Position numbers and translations under genes: made by a program. Below, one piece after another: positions 51,438-61,003 of a stretch of DNA of 64,000 nt. Below the pieces are notes generated by a model. It saw nothing but the letters and a program-made list of their open reading frames with translations, was not told the origin of the DNA and did no database searches. This DNA is from Pseudomonas helmanticensis (GTDB taxonomy: Bacteria > Pseudomonadota > Gammaproteobacteria > Pseudomonadales > Pseudomonadaceae): assembly GCF_900182985.1 (NCBI RefSeq), contig NZ_FXUY01000001.1, forward strand, positions 4,413,501 through 4,477,500. The letters are read 5' to 3'. The stretch's first letter is position 1. Every line of letters starts with the position of its first letter.

Positions 51438-52337
51438 TTAAAGCGCTTTGCTGGCGACAATAACGCCCATGGTATAGCTCGCCCCCGGCGCCAGCGTGAC
51501 GATGTCATCCAGCACATTCGCCGTCTCGATGCACAACATGCGCTGCCAGCCATCGTTGTCCATGTCGGCCAATGCAGCGGCGCGATCGATCCACGGGTTC
51601 CAGATCACCGCCGCGCGTGAGCCGGTGGCGGTCAGCACGATGCGCCGTTCCCAGGTCGGATCGACAATGCTCAATTGCGGCGGGGCATCGACGTAGATGC
51701 GGTCAGTCTCACCGGCAAAACGCAGATCGCCTTGCTGGCTGTGAGTCTTCCAGTCATCCAGCGTCTCGATGTAATTCAAGCCATCGACACCGTCGACATG
51801 CACATGGCGCACATCACTGACTGCGAAATACGTGTGCAGCGCCTGACTCAGGCTGACGGTGTCATTGCCACGGTTATGGCTGGTCAGGCTGAAGCTCAGT
51901 TGTTCGGACAAATGCAGGGTCAGGCTCAGATCGACCTGATGCGGCCAGTCTGGCAGGCCACCGTCGGGGTAGGGCAGTTTGAACTCGACTTTGATGCCAT
52001 GTTCTTCGGCTTCGATGCCACCCAGCTCCCAATCCATCGCCCGCACCAAACCGTGCGCGGGTGCCGGCTGCTCACCGGTGTACATGGCCTGCACGCTCTG
52101 CGGGTTGCGTTCGAACTTGCCGAACCACGGCCAGCATACCGGCACGCCGGCGCGGATGCTTTTGCCGGTCTTGAACACGGCCTTGTCGTTGAGCCAGATG
52201 ATCGGCGGCTGGCCATCGATCTGATAACTGAGGATGTGCGCGCCCTGCTGGGCGACCAGCACTTCGGCCTGACCGTGGCGGATGCGCCAGCAGTTCAGTT
52301 CATCCAGTTTCACCGCTTCAACGTTGGGCGTGTTCAT
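51438..52337 (-). CDS. yeaD: D-hexose-6-phosphate mutarotase (YeaD family)
   Basis: Aldose-1-epimerase-like enzyme of 299 aa that would interconvert alpha and beta glucose 6-phosphate. Family features include QQGAHILSYQ, the phosphate-sugar binding stretch IRAGVPVCWPWFG near residue 80, the catalytic His in ALHTYFAVSD and the Glu in RMLCIETANV. The ATG at 52337 follows a GAGAG element; the frame extends 11 residues further upstream. It is convergent with the DUF3299 gene. Confidence 0.9.
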   Translation of the reverse strand: MNTPNVEAVKLDELNCWRIRHGQAEVLVAQQGAHILSYQIDGQPPIIWLNDKAVFKTGKSIRAGVPVCWPWFGKFERNPQSVQAMYTGEQPAPAHGLVRAMDWELGGIEAEEHGIKVEFKLPYPDGGLPDWPHQVDLSLTLHLSEQLSFSLTSHNRGNDTVSLSQALHTYFAVSDVRHVHVDGVDGLNYIETLDDWKTHSQQGDLRFAGETDRIYVDAPPQLSIVDPTWERRIVLTATGSRAAVIWNPWIDRAAALADMDNDGWQRMLCIETANVLDDIVTLAPGASYTMGVIVASKAL

Positions 52338-52394
52338 GGGACAGCTCTCGATCAGAAACAAGGACAACAATCGACCGTCAAACGGCCGCGAGGT

Positions 52395-52799
52395 TTAACG
52401 CGCGCGTGGTGGAACCGAGCGAGTGCGACCGCTGCCGTCGATGGCAACGAAGACGAAGACCGCTTCGGTGACTTTACGCCACTCGCTGGACAACGGGTCG
52501 TCGCTCCACACTTCGACCATCATCTGGATCGAGCTGCGGCCGATTTCCAACGTCTGGGTATAAAAGGACAATTGCGCGCCGACAGCGACCGGTACGAGAA
52601 ACGCCATGCGATCGATGGCAACGGTCGCGACGCGGCCGCCAGCGACACGGCTGGCCATTGCGGTGCCGGCCAAATCCATCTGCGCCACCAGCCAGCCGCC
52701 GAAAATATCGCCAAAGCCGTTGGTTTCACGTGGAAGTGCGGTGATTTGCAAGGCCAGGTCGCCTTGCGGGATCGGATCTTCTTGTTCGAGTTCTATCAT
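52395..52799 (-). CDS. Acyl-CoA thioesterase (YciA-like hotdog fold)
   Basis: Protein of 134 aa with a single hotdog domain. The family pattern is intact: N-terminal MPRETN-type ALPRETNGFGDIFGGWLVAQMDLAG, with the catalytic Asp in that loop, then DRMAFLVPVAVGAQL. YciA-type thioesterases hydrolyse short- and long-chain acyl-CoA. The ATG at 52799 has AGAGG about 10 nt upstream; a longer frame to 52883 adds 28 polar residues and is less likely. It lies just upstream of the mutarotase gene on the same strand, with a 57-nt gap. Confidence 0.85.
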   Translation of the reverse strand: MIELEQEDPIPQGDLALQITALPRETNGFGDIFGGWLVAQMDLAGTAMASRVAGGRVATVAIDRMAFLVPVAVGAQLSFYTQTLEIGRSSIQMMVEVWSDDPLSSEWRKVTEAVFVFVAIDGSGRTRSVPPRAR

Positions 52800-53175
52800 G
52801 CCGAGGGTGCCTCTGACCCGTGACTCTTCGTTGGTATTGCTGGTGGTAGCCGTCTTCGGGAAAAACGATTCAGCACCGAACATACTACGTTCGTCACGTT
52901 TTCCATCAGGCGCCTAAGGAGAAACTCTGCGAAACCGGCTAATCCCGAGCAAAGGCCGGGCCAACGACGTTTTCGCACAGCAACCCCCTACAAACCGGAG
53001 CAGGTTGCGAGTATATCGGTCGGTAGACTCCGCGACGACCATCCGGTTCTCATTTCGACCGTCAAATACGCGCCTCTATGTGCTTTTTCGAACAATTTGC
53101 TATGGTGCCGAACCTGCCCAAGCCACCGCCAGCGTTGTTGTGGCGGCAGATCCGACTATAAGAGAAGCCCTTGCC
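52800..53175. other. Intergenic region between thioesterase and MFS genes
   Basis: This 376-nt divergent space must hold both promoters. No convincing -35/-10 pair, repeat or known RNA was seen. A TATGGT near 53101 could serve as a -10 for the transporter gene. Confidence 0.4.
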
Positions 53176-54474
53176 ATGACCACAGCGCCTTCGAGCCTCG
53201 CGCAGCCCGAGCAACCCGCACGACCGTTGACCCGCAATGACTACAAGACTCTGTCGCTGTCCGCCCTTGGTGGTGCGCTGGAGTTTTATGACTTCATCAT
53301 CTTCGTTTTCTTCGCCACCGTGGTCGGCAAGCTGTTCTTCCCGGCCGACATGCCCGAGTGGCTGCGCCTGATGCAGACCTTCGGCATCTTCGCCGCCGGT
53401 TACCTCGCGCGGCCGCTGGGCGGCATCGTCATGGCGCACTTCGGCGATCTGCTCGGGCGCAAGAAGATGTTCACCCTGAGCATTTTCATGATGGCCGTGC
53501 CGACCTTGATCATGGGGCTGCTGCCAACGTACGCACAGATCGGCATGTGGGCGCCGATCCTTCTTCTAGTGATGCGGGTGATTCAAGGCGCCGCGATTGG
53601 CGGGGAAGTGCCGGGCGCGTGGGTCTTCGTTTCCGAACACGTCCCGCAAAAACACATGGGTTACGCCTGCGGCACGCTCACCAGCGGGCTGACCGCCGGC
53701 ATTTTGCTCGGCTCGCTCGTCGCCACCGCGATCAACAGCATCTATACGCCTGCCGAAGTTTCCGATTACGCGTGGCGGATTCCGTTCCTGCTGGGTGGTG
53801 TGTTTGGCCTGTTCTCGGTGTATCTACGCCGCTGGCTGCACGAAACCCCGGTGTTCGCCGAACTGCAACAGCGCAAGGCATTGGCTGAAGAAGTACCGCT
53901 GCGCGCCGTGCTGCGTGACCATCGCGGCGCGATTGCGATCTCCATGTTGCTGACCTGGCTGCTCTCCGCTGGCATCGTCGTGGTCATTCTGATGACGCCG
54001 ACCGTGCTGCAAACGGTCTATCACTTCACGCCGACGCAAGCGCTGCAATCGAACAGTCTGGCGATCGTGTTCCTGAGCATCGGCTGCATCATTTCCGGTG
54101 CGCTGGCGGATCGTTTCGGTGCCGGTCGGGTATTTGTGTTTGGTTGCCTGGGCTTGCTGATCAGCTCGTGGACGTTCTATCACAGCCTCGCCGATCACCC
54201 GGACTGGCTGTTCCCGCTGTATGCGCTGACCGGTTTTCTGGTCGGCACCATCGGTGCGGTGCCGTATGTGATGGTTAAAGCGTTTCCGCCGGTAGTGCGC
54301 TTCAGCGGGTTGTCGTTCTCGTACAACGTGGCTTACGCGATCTTTGGCGGGTTGACGCCGATGGTGGTGAGCCTGCTGCTGAAGGAGAGCGCGATGGGGC
54401 CTGCCTACTATGTGGCGGTGCTGTGCGCGATGGGGATTCTGGTGGGGGCGTGGCTCTGGAAGAAGGGGCGCTGA
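53176..54474 (+). CDS. MHS-family major facilitator transporter (ProP-like)
   Basis: Twelve-helix transporter of 432 aa. The MHS subgroup mark LGGALEFYDFIIFVFFA lies in helix 1, and the loop motif HFGDLLGRKKMF lies between helices 2 and 3. Members move dicarboxylates, alpha-ketoglutarate, proline or betaine with protons. The substrate is not evident. The ATG at 53176 is chosen over an upstream frame from 53005 that has no family features. The gene stands between the thioesterase and pst genes, with a REP after it. Confidence 0.85.
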   Translation: MTTAPSSLAQPEQPARPLTRNDYKTLSLSALGGALEFYDFIIFVFFATVVGKLFFPADMPEWLRLMQTFGIFAAGYLARPLGGIVMAHFGDLLGRKKMFTLSIFMMAVPTLIMGLLPTYAQIGMWAPILLLVMRVIQGAAIGGEVPGAWVFVSEHVPQKHMGYACGTLTSGLTAGILLGSLVATAINSIYTPAEVSDYAWRIPFLLGGVFGLFSVYLRRWLHETPVFAELQQRKALAEEVPLRAVLRDHRGAIAISMLLTWLLSAGIVVVILMTPTVLQTVYHFTPTQALQSNSLAIVFLSIGCIISGALADRFGAGRVFVFGCLGLLISSWTFYHSLADHPDWLFPLYALTGFLVGTIGAVPYVMVKAFPPVVRFSGLSFSYNVAYAIFGGLTPMVVSLLLKESAMGPAYYVAVLCAMGILVGAWLWKKGR

Positions 54475-54489
54475 TTTTCTCTCCCGCCT

Positions 54490-54593
54490 GATCGTTCCCA
54501 CGCTCCGCGTGGGAATGCATCCTGTGACGCTCCGCGTCACCTCTCAAATGCGGACGCAGAGCGTCCATGCCCACGCAGAGCGTGGGAACGATC
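54490..54593. repeat. REP palindrome, family 3
   Basis: GATCGTTCCCACGCTCCGCG-type outer arms with an inner GACGC/GCGTC pair. A second copy lies at 62914-63023. This family is unrelated in sequence to families 1 and 2. Confidence 0.88.
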
Positions 54594-54610
54594 TGTTGCG
54601 ACATGCTGGC

Positions 54611-54639
54611 CTTTCATCCAATTGTCATATTTCAGCCAT
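54611..54639 (+). promoter_or_regulatory. Pho box of pstS
   Basis: Three 7-mers at 11-bp steps: CTTTCAT (54611), TTGTCAT (54622), CAGCCAT (54633), separated by 4 nt each, the PhoB-binding pattern. It lies 68 nt upstream of the pstS ATG and predicts induction in phosphate starvation. Confidence 0.85.
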
Positions 54640-54706
54640 AGAGTGTTCACACGGCCTGCTGATACTTGGCCCCGACTTAACACACCCTATCTGCTAGGAG
54701 TAAGGC

Positions 54707-55708
54707 ATGAAACTGAAGCGTTTGATGGCGGCAATGACTTTTGTCGCTGCTGGCGTTGCGACCGCCAACGCGTTCGCCGCTGTTGACCCGTCGATCCCGA
54801 GCTACACCAAGACCACTGGTGTGTCGGGCAACCTGTCCAGCGTCGGCTCCGATACCCTCGCCAACCTCATGACCCTCTGGGCTGAGAACTACAAAAAAGA
54901 ATACCCGAACGTAAACATCCAGATTCAGGCCGCTGGCTCCGCCACTGCGCCACCTGCGCTGACTGAAGGCACCTCCAACCTGGGCCCGATGAGCCGCAAG
55001 ATGAAGGACACCGAACTGGCGGCCTTCGAGCAGAAGTACGGCTACAAGCCAACCGCTATTCCGGTTGCTGTGGACGCCTTGGCCGTCTTCGTACACAAGG
55101 ACAACCCGATCCAGCACCTGACCATGGAACAGGTTGATGCGATCTTCTCGTCGACCCGTCTGTGCGGCGCCAAAGCCGACGTGAAAACCTGGGGCGACCT
55201 GGGCGTGACCGGCGACCTGGCCAACAAGCCAGTTCAGCTGTTCGGCCGTAACTCGGTATCCGGCACCTACGGCTACTTCAAAGAAGAAGCCCTGTGCAAA
55301 GGCGACTACAAACCAAACGTCAACGAACAACCAGGTTCGGCGTCGGTAGTGCAGTCGATCAGCTCCTCGCTGAACGGTATCGGTTACTCGGGCATCGGCT
55401 ACAAGACCGCTAGCGTGAAAACCGTTGCGCTGTCGAAGAAGGGCAGCACTGAGTTCATCGAAGACAGCGAAGAAAACGCTCTGAACGGCAAGTACCCGCT
55501 GTCGCGTTTCCTCTACGTTTACGTCAACAAAGCCCCGAACAAGCCTCTGGCCCCGCTGGAAGCTGAGTTCGTGAAGCTGGTGCTGTCGAAACAGGGCCAG
55601 GAAGTTGTGGTGAAAGACGGCTACATCCCGCTGCCAGCCAAGGTTGCTGCAAAAGCACTGGCTGACCTGGGTCTGCAAGAAGGCGGCGCTGAAGTCGCAA
55701 AGAAGTAA
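54707..55708 (+). CDS. pstS: Phosphate ABC transporter substrate-binding protein PstS
   Basis: Periplasmic phosphate-binding protein of 333 aa. The signal peptide [24 protein letters not shown] precedes the mature part. Phosphate-contact motifs include [25 protein letters not shown] with SNLGPMSR, and the late [15 protein letters not shown]. It delivers phosphate to PstCA. A Pho box lies upstream and an inverted-repeat stem-loop follows the stop, which could make pstS mRNA more abundant than the rest. Confidence 0.95.
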   Translation: MKLKRLMAAMTFVAAGVATANAFAAVDPSIPSYTKTTGVSGNLSSVGSDTLANLMTLWAENYKKEYPNVNIQIQAAGSATAPPALTEGTSNLGPMSRKMKDTELAAFEQKYGYKPTAIPVAVDALAVFVHKDNPIQHLTMEQVDAIFSSTRLCGAKADVKTWGDLGVTGDLANKPVQLFGRNSVSGTYGYFKEEALCKGDYKPNVNEQPGSASVVQSISSSLNGIGYSGIGYKTASVKTVALSKKGSTEFIEDSEENALNGKYPLSRFLYVYVNKAPNKPLAPLEAEFVKLVLSKQGQEVVVKDGYIPLPAKVAAKALADLGLQEGGAEVAKK

Positions 55709-55714
55709 CACCGT

Positions 55715-55738
55715 AGATCCGGGCTAACCCCCGGATCT
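55715..55738 (+). other. Stem-loop after pstS
   Basis: AGATCCGGG and CCCGGATCT pair perfectly around CTAACC, 7 nt after the pstS stop, with no T run. It could stabilise the pstS transcript 3' end or act as a weak stop. Confidence 0.6.
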
Positions 55739-55749
55739 GCCGGAACCCC

Positions 55750-55850
55750 TGTAGGAGCTGACGAGTGAAACGAGGCTGCGATCTTTTGATCTGGCCTTTG
55801 ACTGCAAGATCAAAAGATCGCAGCCTCGGTGCCCTCGTCAGCTCCTGCAC
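55750..55850. repeat. REP palindrome, family 1 variant
   Basis: Outer arms GTAGGAGCTGACGAG-type with a GATC-rich centre; the core differs from the other family-1 copies in the middle (ACGAGTG/CCCTCGTC), and orientation is outward as at 15195. Confidence 0.8.
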
Positions 55851-55942
55851 AGGTTTCAAACGGTTCCGTACAGGTCCCACGGACACCGCGAACCTTCGAA
55901 TTCTTTGATCCTCCTCCAGTACCCGCTGGCGGTGGATTTGGT

Positions 55943-55971
55943 GCGTCACTGCATTGTCATCTTTCTGTCAT
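55943..55971 (+). promoter_or_regulatory. Second Pho box, upstream of pstC
   Basis: GCGTCAC (55943), TTGTCAT (55954) and CTGTCAT (55965) stand at 11-bp steps. A promoter using it would start transcription close to the pstC ATG at 55994. Confidence 0.8.
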
Positions 55972-55993
55972 ACAGGATCGCTAGGGTGTGCGC

Positions 55994-58279
55994 ATGAATG
56001 ATCTGGCCAATTCCCCAATGACTACGACTTCCCCTCCCAAGCGCATTGATTTCAATACGCCTGAGCTGCAACGCAAGCGCCGCATTCGCGCGCTCAAGGA
56101 TCGCTTCACCCGCTGGTACGTCCTCGTTGGCGGTCTCGCGGTGCTGGCAGCCATCACCCTGATCTTCTTCTTTCTCGCCTACGTGGTTGCGCCGCTGTTC
56201 AAGGGTGCCGACCTGACTGTGAAAGATGCAATCACCCCGGCCTGGATGCAGGACGCCGGCAAGCCGCTGATGATTTCGCTCGAAGAGCAGAATCAGGTGG
56301 CGATGCGCGTTTCCGACAAGGGCCAGGCATTGTTCTTTGATATCGACAGTGGCGCTGAGCTGAAGCGTGTCGATCTGCCACTGCCTGCCGGCGCCACCGT
56401 GACCTCGATTGGTGAAGATCAGCCGGGCCACCCGCTGGTAGCCGTGGGCCTGTCCAACGGCCAGGCGCTGGTGTTCCGTCACACCTATAAAGTCAGCTAC
56501 CCCGATGGCAAGAAAACCATCACCCCGGCCATTGAGTATCCGTATGGCGAGACGCCAATCGCGCTCAACGAAGCCGGCGGTGCGCTGGAGCATGTCAGCC
56601 TGAATGCCACCGACACGACGCTGATGCTGGTTGGTTCGACCGGTTCGCAACTCAATGTGTTGTCGCTGACCAGCGAAGAAAACATGATGACCGGCGAAGT
56701 CACCAACGAGCAGAAGCGAATCGATCTGCCGCAAATGACCGAGCCGGTGAAAAACATCTTCGTCGACCCGCGCCAGCAGTGGCTGTACGTGGTCAACGGT
56801 CGCGCTCAGGCCGATGTGTTCAGCCTGCGCGACAAGAGCCTCAACGGTCGCTACAAACTGCTGGAAAACGCTGACGCCGAAGTCACCGCGACCACGCAAC
56901 TGGTCGGTGGTATCTCGCTGATCGTCGGTGACTCCAAGGGTGGTCTGGCCCAGTGGTTCATGGCCCGTGACACCGATGGTGAACTGCGCCTGAAGCAGAT
57001 CCGCACTTTCCAGATGGGCACCACGCCGATCGTTGAAATCACCGCCGAAGAGCGTCGCAAGGGCTTCCTTGCTCTGGATGCTAGCGGCAAGCTTGGCGTG
57101 TTCCACAGCACCGCGCATCGCACCTTGCTGGTCGATCAAGTGGTAGAAGGCCAGGGCGTGTTCGGTCTTTCGCCACGTGCCAACCGTGTCATCGTCGAAG
57201 CCGACGGCAAGCTGCAACCGCTTCTGCTCGACAACCCGCACCCGGAAGTTTCCTGGAGCGCGCTGTGGAGCAAGGTCTGGTACGAGAACTACGACGAGCC
57301 AAAATACGTCTGGCAATCGACCGCCGCCAACACCGATTTCGAACCGAAACTGAGCCTCTCGCCACTGACCTTCGGCACTCTGAAAGCTGCGTTCTACGCC
57401 ATGCTGCTCGCTGCTCCACTGGCCGTCGCCGCGGCCATCTACACCGCCTACTTCATGGCCCCGGGCATGCGCCGCAAGGTCAAACCGGTGATCGAGCTGA
57501 TGGAAGCGATGCCGACGGTGATCCTCGGTTTCTTCGCCGGCCTGTTCCTCGCGCCGTATGTCGAAGGGCATCTGCCGGGCATTTTCAGCCTGCTGATGTT
57601 GCTGCCGATCGGCATTCTGGTCGCCGGTTTCACCTTCAGCCGCCTGCCTGAATCGATCCGCCTGAAAGTCCCGGACGGTTGGGAAAGTGCGCTGCTGATT
57701 CCAGTGATCCTGTTCGTGGGCTGGCTGTCGCTGTACATGAGCCCGTTCATGGAGAACTGGTTCTTCGGCGGTGACATGCGCATGTGGATCTCCCACGACC
57801 TGGGCATCACCTACGACCAGCGCAACGCTCTGGTGGTCGGTCTGGCCATGGGTTTTGCGGTCATCCCGAACATCTACTCGATCGCTGAGGATGCCGTGTT
57901 CAGCGTGCCGCGCGGCCTGACCCTCGGTTCGCTGGCCCTCGGTGCCACGCCGTGGCAGACCATGACTCGCGTGGTGATCCTGACCGCCAGCCCGGGGATT
58001 TTCTCGGCGCTGATGATCGGCATGGGCCGTGCAGTCGGCGAAACCATGATCGTGTTGATGGCCACCGGTAACACCCCGGTCATGGAAATGAACCTGTTCG
58101 AAGGCCTGCGCACCCTGGCTGCCAACGTTGCGGTGGAAATGCCCGAGTCGGAAGTCGGCGGCAGCCACTACCGCGTGCTGTTCCTCTCGGCGCTGGTGTT
58201 GCTGTTGTTCACCTTCGTCATGAACACCCTGGCAGAACTGATTCGTCAGCGTCTGCGCAAGAAATACTCGTCGCTTTAA
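55994..58279 (+). CDS. pstC: Phosphate ABC transporter permease PstC
   Basis: Membrane permease of 761 aa, more than twice the E. coli length. After a first helix (residues ~40-65) comes a large soluble insert of about 370 residues with a beta-propeller-like pattern (VVNGRAQADVFSLRDKSLNG, GVFGLSPRANRVIVEADG). The permease core then follows (LAAPLAVAAAIYTAYFM, VILGFFAGLFLAPY, and the ATPase contact loop LGATPWQTMTRVVI). This extended form is normal in Pseudomonas. The start is uncertain: ATG 55994 has AGGG about 7 nt upstream, whereas ATG 56018 would leave room for a leader behind the Pho box. Confidence 0.92.
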   Translation: MNDLANSPMTTTSPPKRIDFNTPELQRKRRIRALKDRFTRWYVLVGGLAVLAAITLIFFFLAYVVAPLFKGADLTVKDAITPAWMQDAGKPLMISLEEQNQVAMRVSDKGQALFFDIDSGAELKRVDLPLPAGATVTSIGEDQPGHPLVAVGLSNGQALVFRHTYKVSYPDGKKTITPAIEYPYGETPIALNEAGGALEHVSLNATDTTLMLVGSTGSQLNVLSLTSEENMMTGEVTNEQKRIDLPQMTEPVKNIFVDPRQQWLYVVNGRAQADVFSLRDKSLNGRYKLLENADAEVTATTQLVGGISLIVGDSKGGLAQWFMARDTDGELRLKQIRTFQMGTTPIVEITAEERRKGFLALDASGKLGVFHSTAHRTLLVDQVVEGQGVFGLSPRANRVIVEADGKLQPLLLDNPHPEVSWSALWSKVWYENYDEPKYVWQSTAANTDFEPKLSLSPLTFGTLKAAFYAMLLAAPLAVAAAIYTAYFMAPGMRRKVKPVIELMEAMPTVILGFFAGLFLAPYVEGHLPGIFSLLMLLPIGILVAGFTFSRLPESIRLKVPDGWESALLIPVILFVGWLSLYMSPFMENWFFGGDMRMWISHDLGITYDQRNALVVGLAMGFAVIPNIYSIAEDAVFSVPRGLTLGSLALGATPWQTMTRVVILTASPGIFSALMIGMGRAVGETMIVLMATGNTPVMEMNLFEGLRTLAANVAVEMPESEVGGSHYRVLFLSALVLLLFTFVMNTLAELIRQRLRKKYSSL

Positions 58280-58295
58280 GCAAAGGTAGAAGTCT

Positions 58296-59966
58296 GTGAA
58301 ACAGAACTCCCTGAAAGGATGGTTCAAGAGCGGCGCCCCGGGCGTCTGGATCAGCGGTGGCGCGGTGTCCATCGCGGTCATCATGACCATTGGCCTGCTG
58401 GCAGTGATTGCCGTACGCGGTCTGGGCCACTTCTGGCCGGCGGACCTGATCCACGCCAACTACGACGTACCGGGCCAAGCCAATCACCTGGTGATCGGTG
58501 AAGTGGTGCAGAAAGAAGAAGTGCCCCGTGCCCGTCTGAAGAGCGCCGGTTTGCCGGTGCCTGAGGTTGGCCCGGAATTCATGACCCGCGAGCTGATCAA
58601 GGTCGGCAACCGTGATCTGAACGGTAATGACTTCACCTGGATCGTCGGCGAGTGGCTGACCAACCAGACCACGCCGCCAGAATTGATGGCGATCGAACGT
58701 CGCGAGTGGGGCAACTTCTACGGCTATCTGGTCAACGTCAAACAGGACGGCAAAGTCATCGCCGAGGGCGAGGCTGCGTGGCCTGAGCTGCAGGCGCGGA
58801 TCAACCGCGTGAATGGTCTGGCTGCACAACTGAAATCGCTGGAAAAAACCGACATCGGTGCAATCAACGCAGGGCTGGAACGCATCCGTCTGCACGGTCG
58901 CAAACTGGAACTGGAAGGCAAGCTCGACGCCACCGCGCAAGCGGACATGGAATCCGAGCGTGCCGAGCTGAATGCACGTTATCAGGACATCGAAGCTCGT
59001 CTGTCTGACTTGCATGCACAGTTCAACCGCGATGCGTTGACTGCTCGCGATGCCAACGGCAAAGAGATTGAAATCGGTCTGGGCAAAGTGGTTCACGCTT
59101 ACCAGCCGAACGCGATGAGCACCTTCACCAAGGTTGGTTTCTACTTCGGCAAGATCTGGGAATTCCTCTCCGACGACCCGCGTGAAGCGAACACCGAAGG
59201 CGGGATCTTCCCGGCAATCTTCGGCACCGTGATGATGACCCTGATCATGGCGATGATCGTCACTCCGTTCGGCGTGCTGGCAGCGGTGTACCTGCGTGAA
59301 TACGCCAAGCAGAACACCCTGACGCGGATCATCCGTATCGCGGTGAACAACCTCGCTGGCGTACCGGCGATCGTTTACGGCGTGTTCGGTCTGGGCTTCT
59401 TCGTTTACGTGCTGGGTGGTTCGGTTGACCGTTTGTTCTTCCCGGAAGCGCTGCCGGCGCCGACTTTCGGCACACCGGGTCTGCTCTGGGCGTCGCTGAC
59501 TTTGGCACTGCTGGCGGTGCCGGTGGTGATCGTCGCGACTGAGGAAGGTCTGGCACGTATTCCACGCACCGTGCGTGAAGGCTCGTTGGCCCTCGGTGCG
59601 ACCAAGGCTGAAACCTTGTGGAAGATCGTTATCCCGATGGCCAGCCCGGCAATGATGACCGGCATGATCCTCGCCGTGGCTCGCGCCGCCGGTGAAGTGG
59701 CGCCGCTGATGCTGGTGGGTGTGGTGAAACTGGCGCCGTCGCTGCCGGTGGACGGCAACTACCCGTACCTGCACCTGGATCAGAAGATCATGCACTTGGG
59801 CTTCCACATCTATGACGTCGGCTTCCAGAGCCCGAACGTCGAAGCGGCGCGTCCGCTGGTGTACGCCACGGCGCTGCTGCTGGTGCTGGTGATCGCCACG
59901 TTGAACCTGTCGGCGGTGTATATCCGCAACCATCTGCGCGAAAAATACAAAGCACTGGACAGCTGA
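58296..59966 (+). CDS. pstA: Phosphate ABC transporter permease PstA
   Basis: Permease of 556 aa, about twice the usual size. It starts at a GTG (58296) with AGGT about 10 nt upstream; the gap from pstC is 16 nt. After the first helix an insert of about 230 residues includes a coiled-coil stretch (RINRVNGLAAQLKSLEK to ~250). The permease core then follows, with IIRIAVNNLAGVPAIVYGVFGLG and the ATPase loop LALGATKAETLWKIVI. As with PstC, the long form is usual in Pseudomonas. It partners PstC in the membrane channel. Confidence 0.93.
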   Translation: MKQNSLKGWFKSGAPGVWISGGAVSIAVIMTIGLLAVIAVRGLGHFWPADLIHANYDVPGQANHLVIGEVVQKEEVPRARLKSAGLPVPEVGPEFMTRELIKVGNRDLNGNDFTWIVGEWLTNQTTPPELMAIERREWGNFYGYLVNVKQDGKVIAEGEAAWPELQARINRVNGLAAQLKSLEKTDIGAINAGLERIRLHGRKLELEGKLDATAQADMESERAELNARYQDIEARLSDLHAQFNRDALTARDANGKEIEIGLGKVVHAYQPNAMSTFTKVGFYFGKIWEFLSDDPREANTEGGIFPAIFGTVMMTLIMAMIVTPFGVLAAVYLREYAKQNTLTRIIRIAVNNLAGVPAIVYGVFGLGFFVYVLGGSVDRLFFPEALPAPTFGTPGLLWASLTLALLAVPVVIVATEEGLARIPRTVREGSLALGATKAETLWKIVIPMASPAMMTGMILAVARAAGEVAPLMLVGVVKLAPSLPVDGNYPYLHLDQKIMHLGFHIYDVGFQSPNVEAARPLVYATALLLVLVIATLNLSAVYIRNHLREKYKALDS

Positions 59967-59973
59967 TCTCTTA

Positions 59974-60060
59974 TGTAGGAGTGAGCCTGCTCGCGATGGC
60001 AACACCGCGGTTTCGTAGATAAACCGCAGCGCCTGAATCGCGAGCAGGCTCACTCCTACA
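59974..60060. repeat. REP palindrome, family 2, inside the pst operon
   Basis: TGTAGGAGTGAGCCTGCTCGCGAT-type arms, shortened to 20-nt cores (TGTAGGAGTGAGCCTGCTCG), flank a loop with a short GCGG/CCGC stem. It sits in the 132-nt gap between pstA and pstB and may adjust relative expression. Confidence 0.88.
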
Positions 60061-60098
60061 ATAAACCGAACCGAATTTGTCAGCACAGGGAGCCCCCC

Positions 60099-60932
60099 AT
60101 GCAGCACGAAACACATACCCACGGCATCAACATGTCTGCCCTGGGCCGCGACAAGCAGAGCCTCAACCTGGCGCAGGAAACCGTGGCCATCGAAGTACCC
60201 GGCCTGAGCCTGTACTACGGCGAGAAACAAGCACTGTTCGACGTCAGCATGAACATCCCGAAACAGCGCGTGACCGCCTTCATCGGTCCGTCCGGCTGCG
60301 GTAAATCGACCTTGCTGCGCACCTTCAACCGCATGAACGACCTGGTTGACGGCTGCCGCGTAGAAGGCGCGATCAACCTGTACGGCAACAACATCTATCG
60401 CAAGGGCGAAGACGTCGCCGAACTGCGTCGTCGCGTCGGCATGGTGTTCCAGAAGCCCAACCCGTTCCCGAAAACCATCTATGAAAACGTGGTCTACGGC
60501 CTGCGCATTCAGGGCATCAACAAGAAACGCATCCTTGACGAAGCAGTCGAGTGGGCGTTGAAAGGCGCGGCACTGTGGGACGAGGTCAAAGACCGTCTGC
60601 ACGAATCGGCACTCGGCCTGTCCGGTGGTCAGCAACAACGTCTGGTGATCGCGCGCACCATCGCGGTTGAGCCGGAAGTGCTGCTGCTCGACGAACCGTG
60701 CTCGGCCCTCGACCCGATCTCGACGCTGAAAGTCGAAGAGCTGATCTACGAGCTGAAATCCAAGTTCACCATTGTCATCGTTACGCACAACATGCAGCAG
60801 GCCGCGCGGGTGTCCGACTACACGGCGTTCATGTACATGGGCAAACTGGTGGAGTTCGGCGATACCGATACCCTGTTCACCAATCCGGCGAAGAAGCAGA
60901 CCGAAGACTACATCACCGGTCGTTATGGCTGA
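60099..60932 (+). CDS. pstB: Phosphate ABC transporter ATPase PstB
   Basis: ATPase of 277 aa powering phosphate import. Walker [13 protein letters not shown] is near residue 65, the ABC signature LSGGQQQR near 170, Walker [14 protein letters not shown] near 192 and the switch His in IVTHNMQQ near 230. The N-terminal ~25 residues form a polar extension. The ATG at 60099 follows GGGAGCC. It lies between the REP element and phoU. Confidence 0.96.
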   Translation: MQHETHTHGINMSALGRDKQSLNLAQETVAIEVPGLSLYYGEKQALFDVSMNIPKQRVTAFIGPSGCGKSTLLRTFNRMNDLVDGCRVEGAINLYGNNIYRKGEDVAELRRRVGMVFQKPNPFPKTIYENVVYGLRIQGINKKRILDEAVEWALKGAALWDEVKDRLHESALGLSGGQQQRLVIARTIAVEPEVLLLDEPCSALDPISTLKVEELIYELKSKFTIVIVTHNMQQAARVSDYTAFMYMGKLVEFGDTDTLFTNPAKKQTEDYITGRYG

Positions 60933-61003
60933 CAGTTGCGGGTTATTCACAGAATTGACGCTGCGGCCCACCGCACCTTACCGGACGCTCCAAGGACGCC
61001 AAC

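Noticed and set aside
55994..58279. PstC as an accidental fusion or frameshift, because of its length
   Set aside because: The enlarged form with a soluble insert is the normal one in Pseudomonas, and PstA is enlarged in the same way.
58218..60971. Very long open frame on the minus strand opposite pstA and pstB (over 900 codons), with similar ones opposite pstC, pycB, pycA and the GGDEF-EAL gene
   Set aside because: They lie exactly opposite well-conserved genes, have no ribosome site or family features, and are expected in GC-rich DNA where the antisense frame rarely meets a stop.
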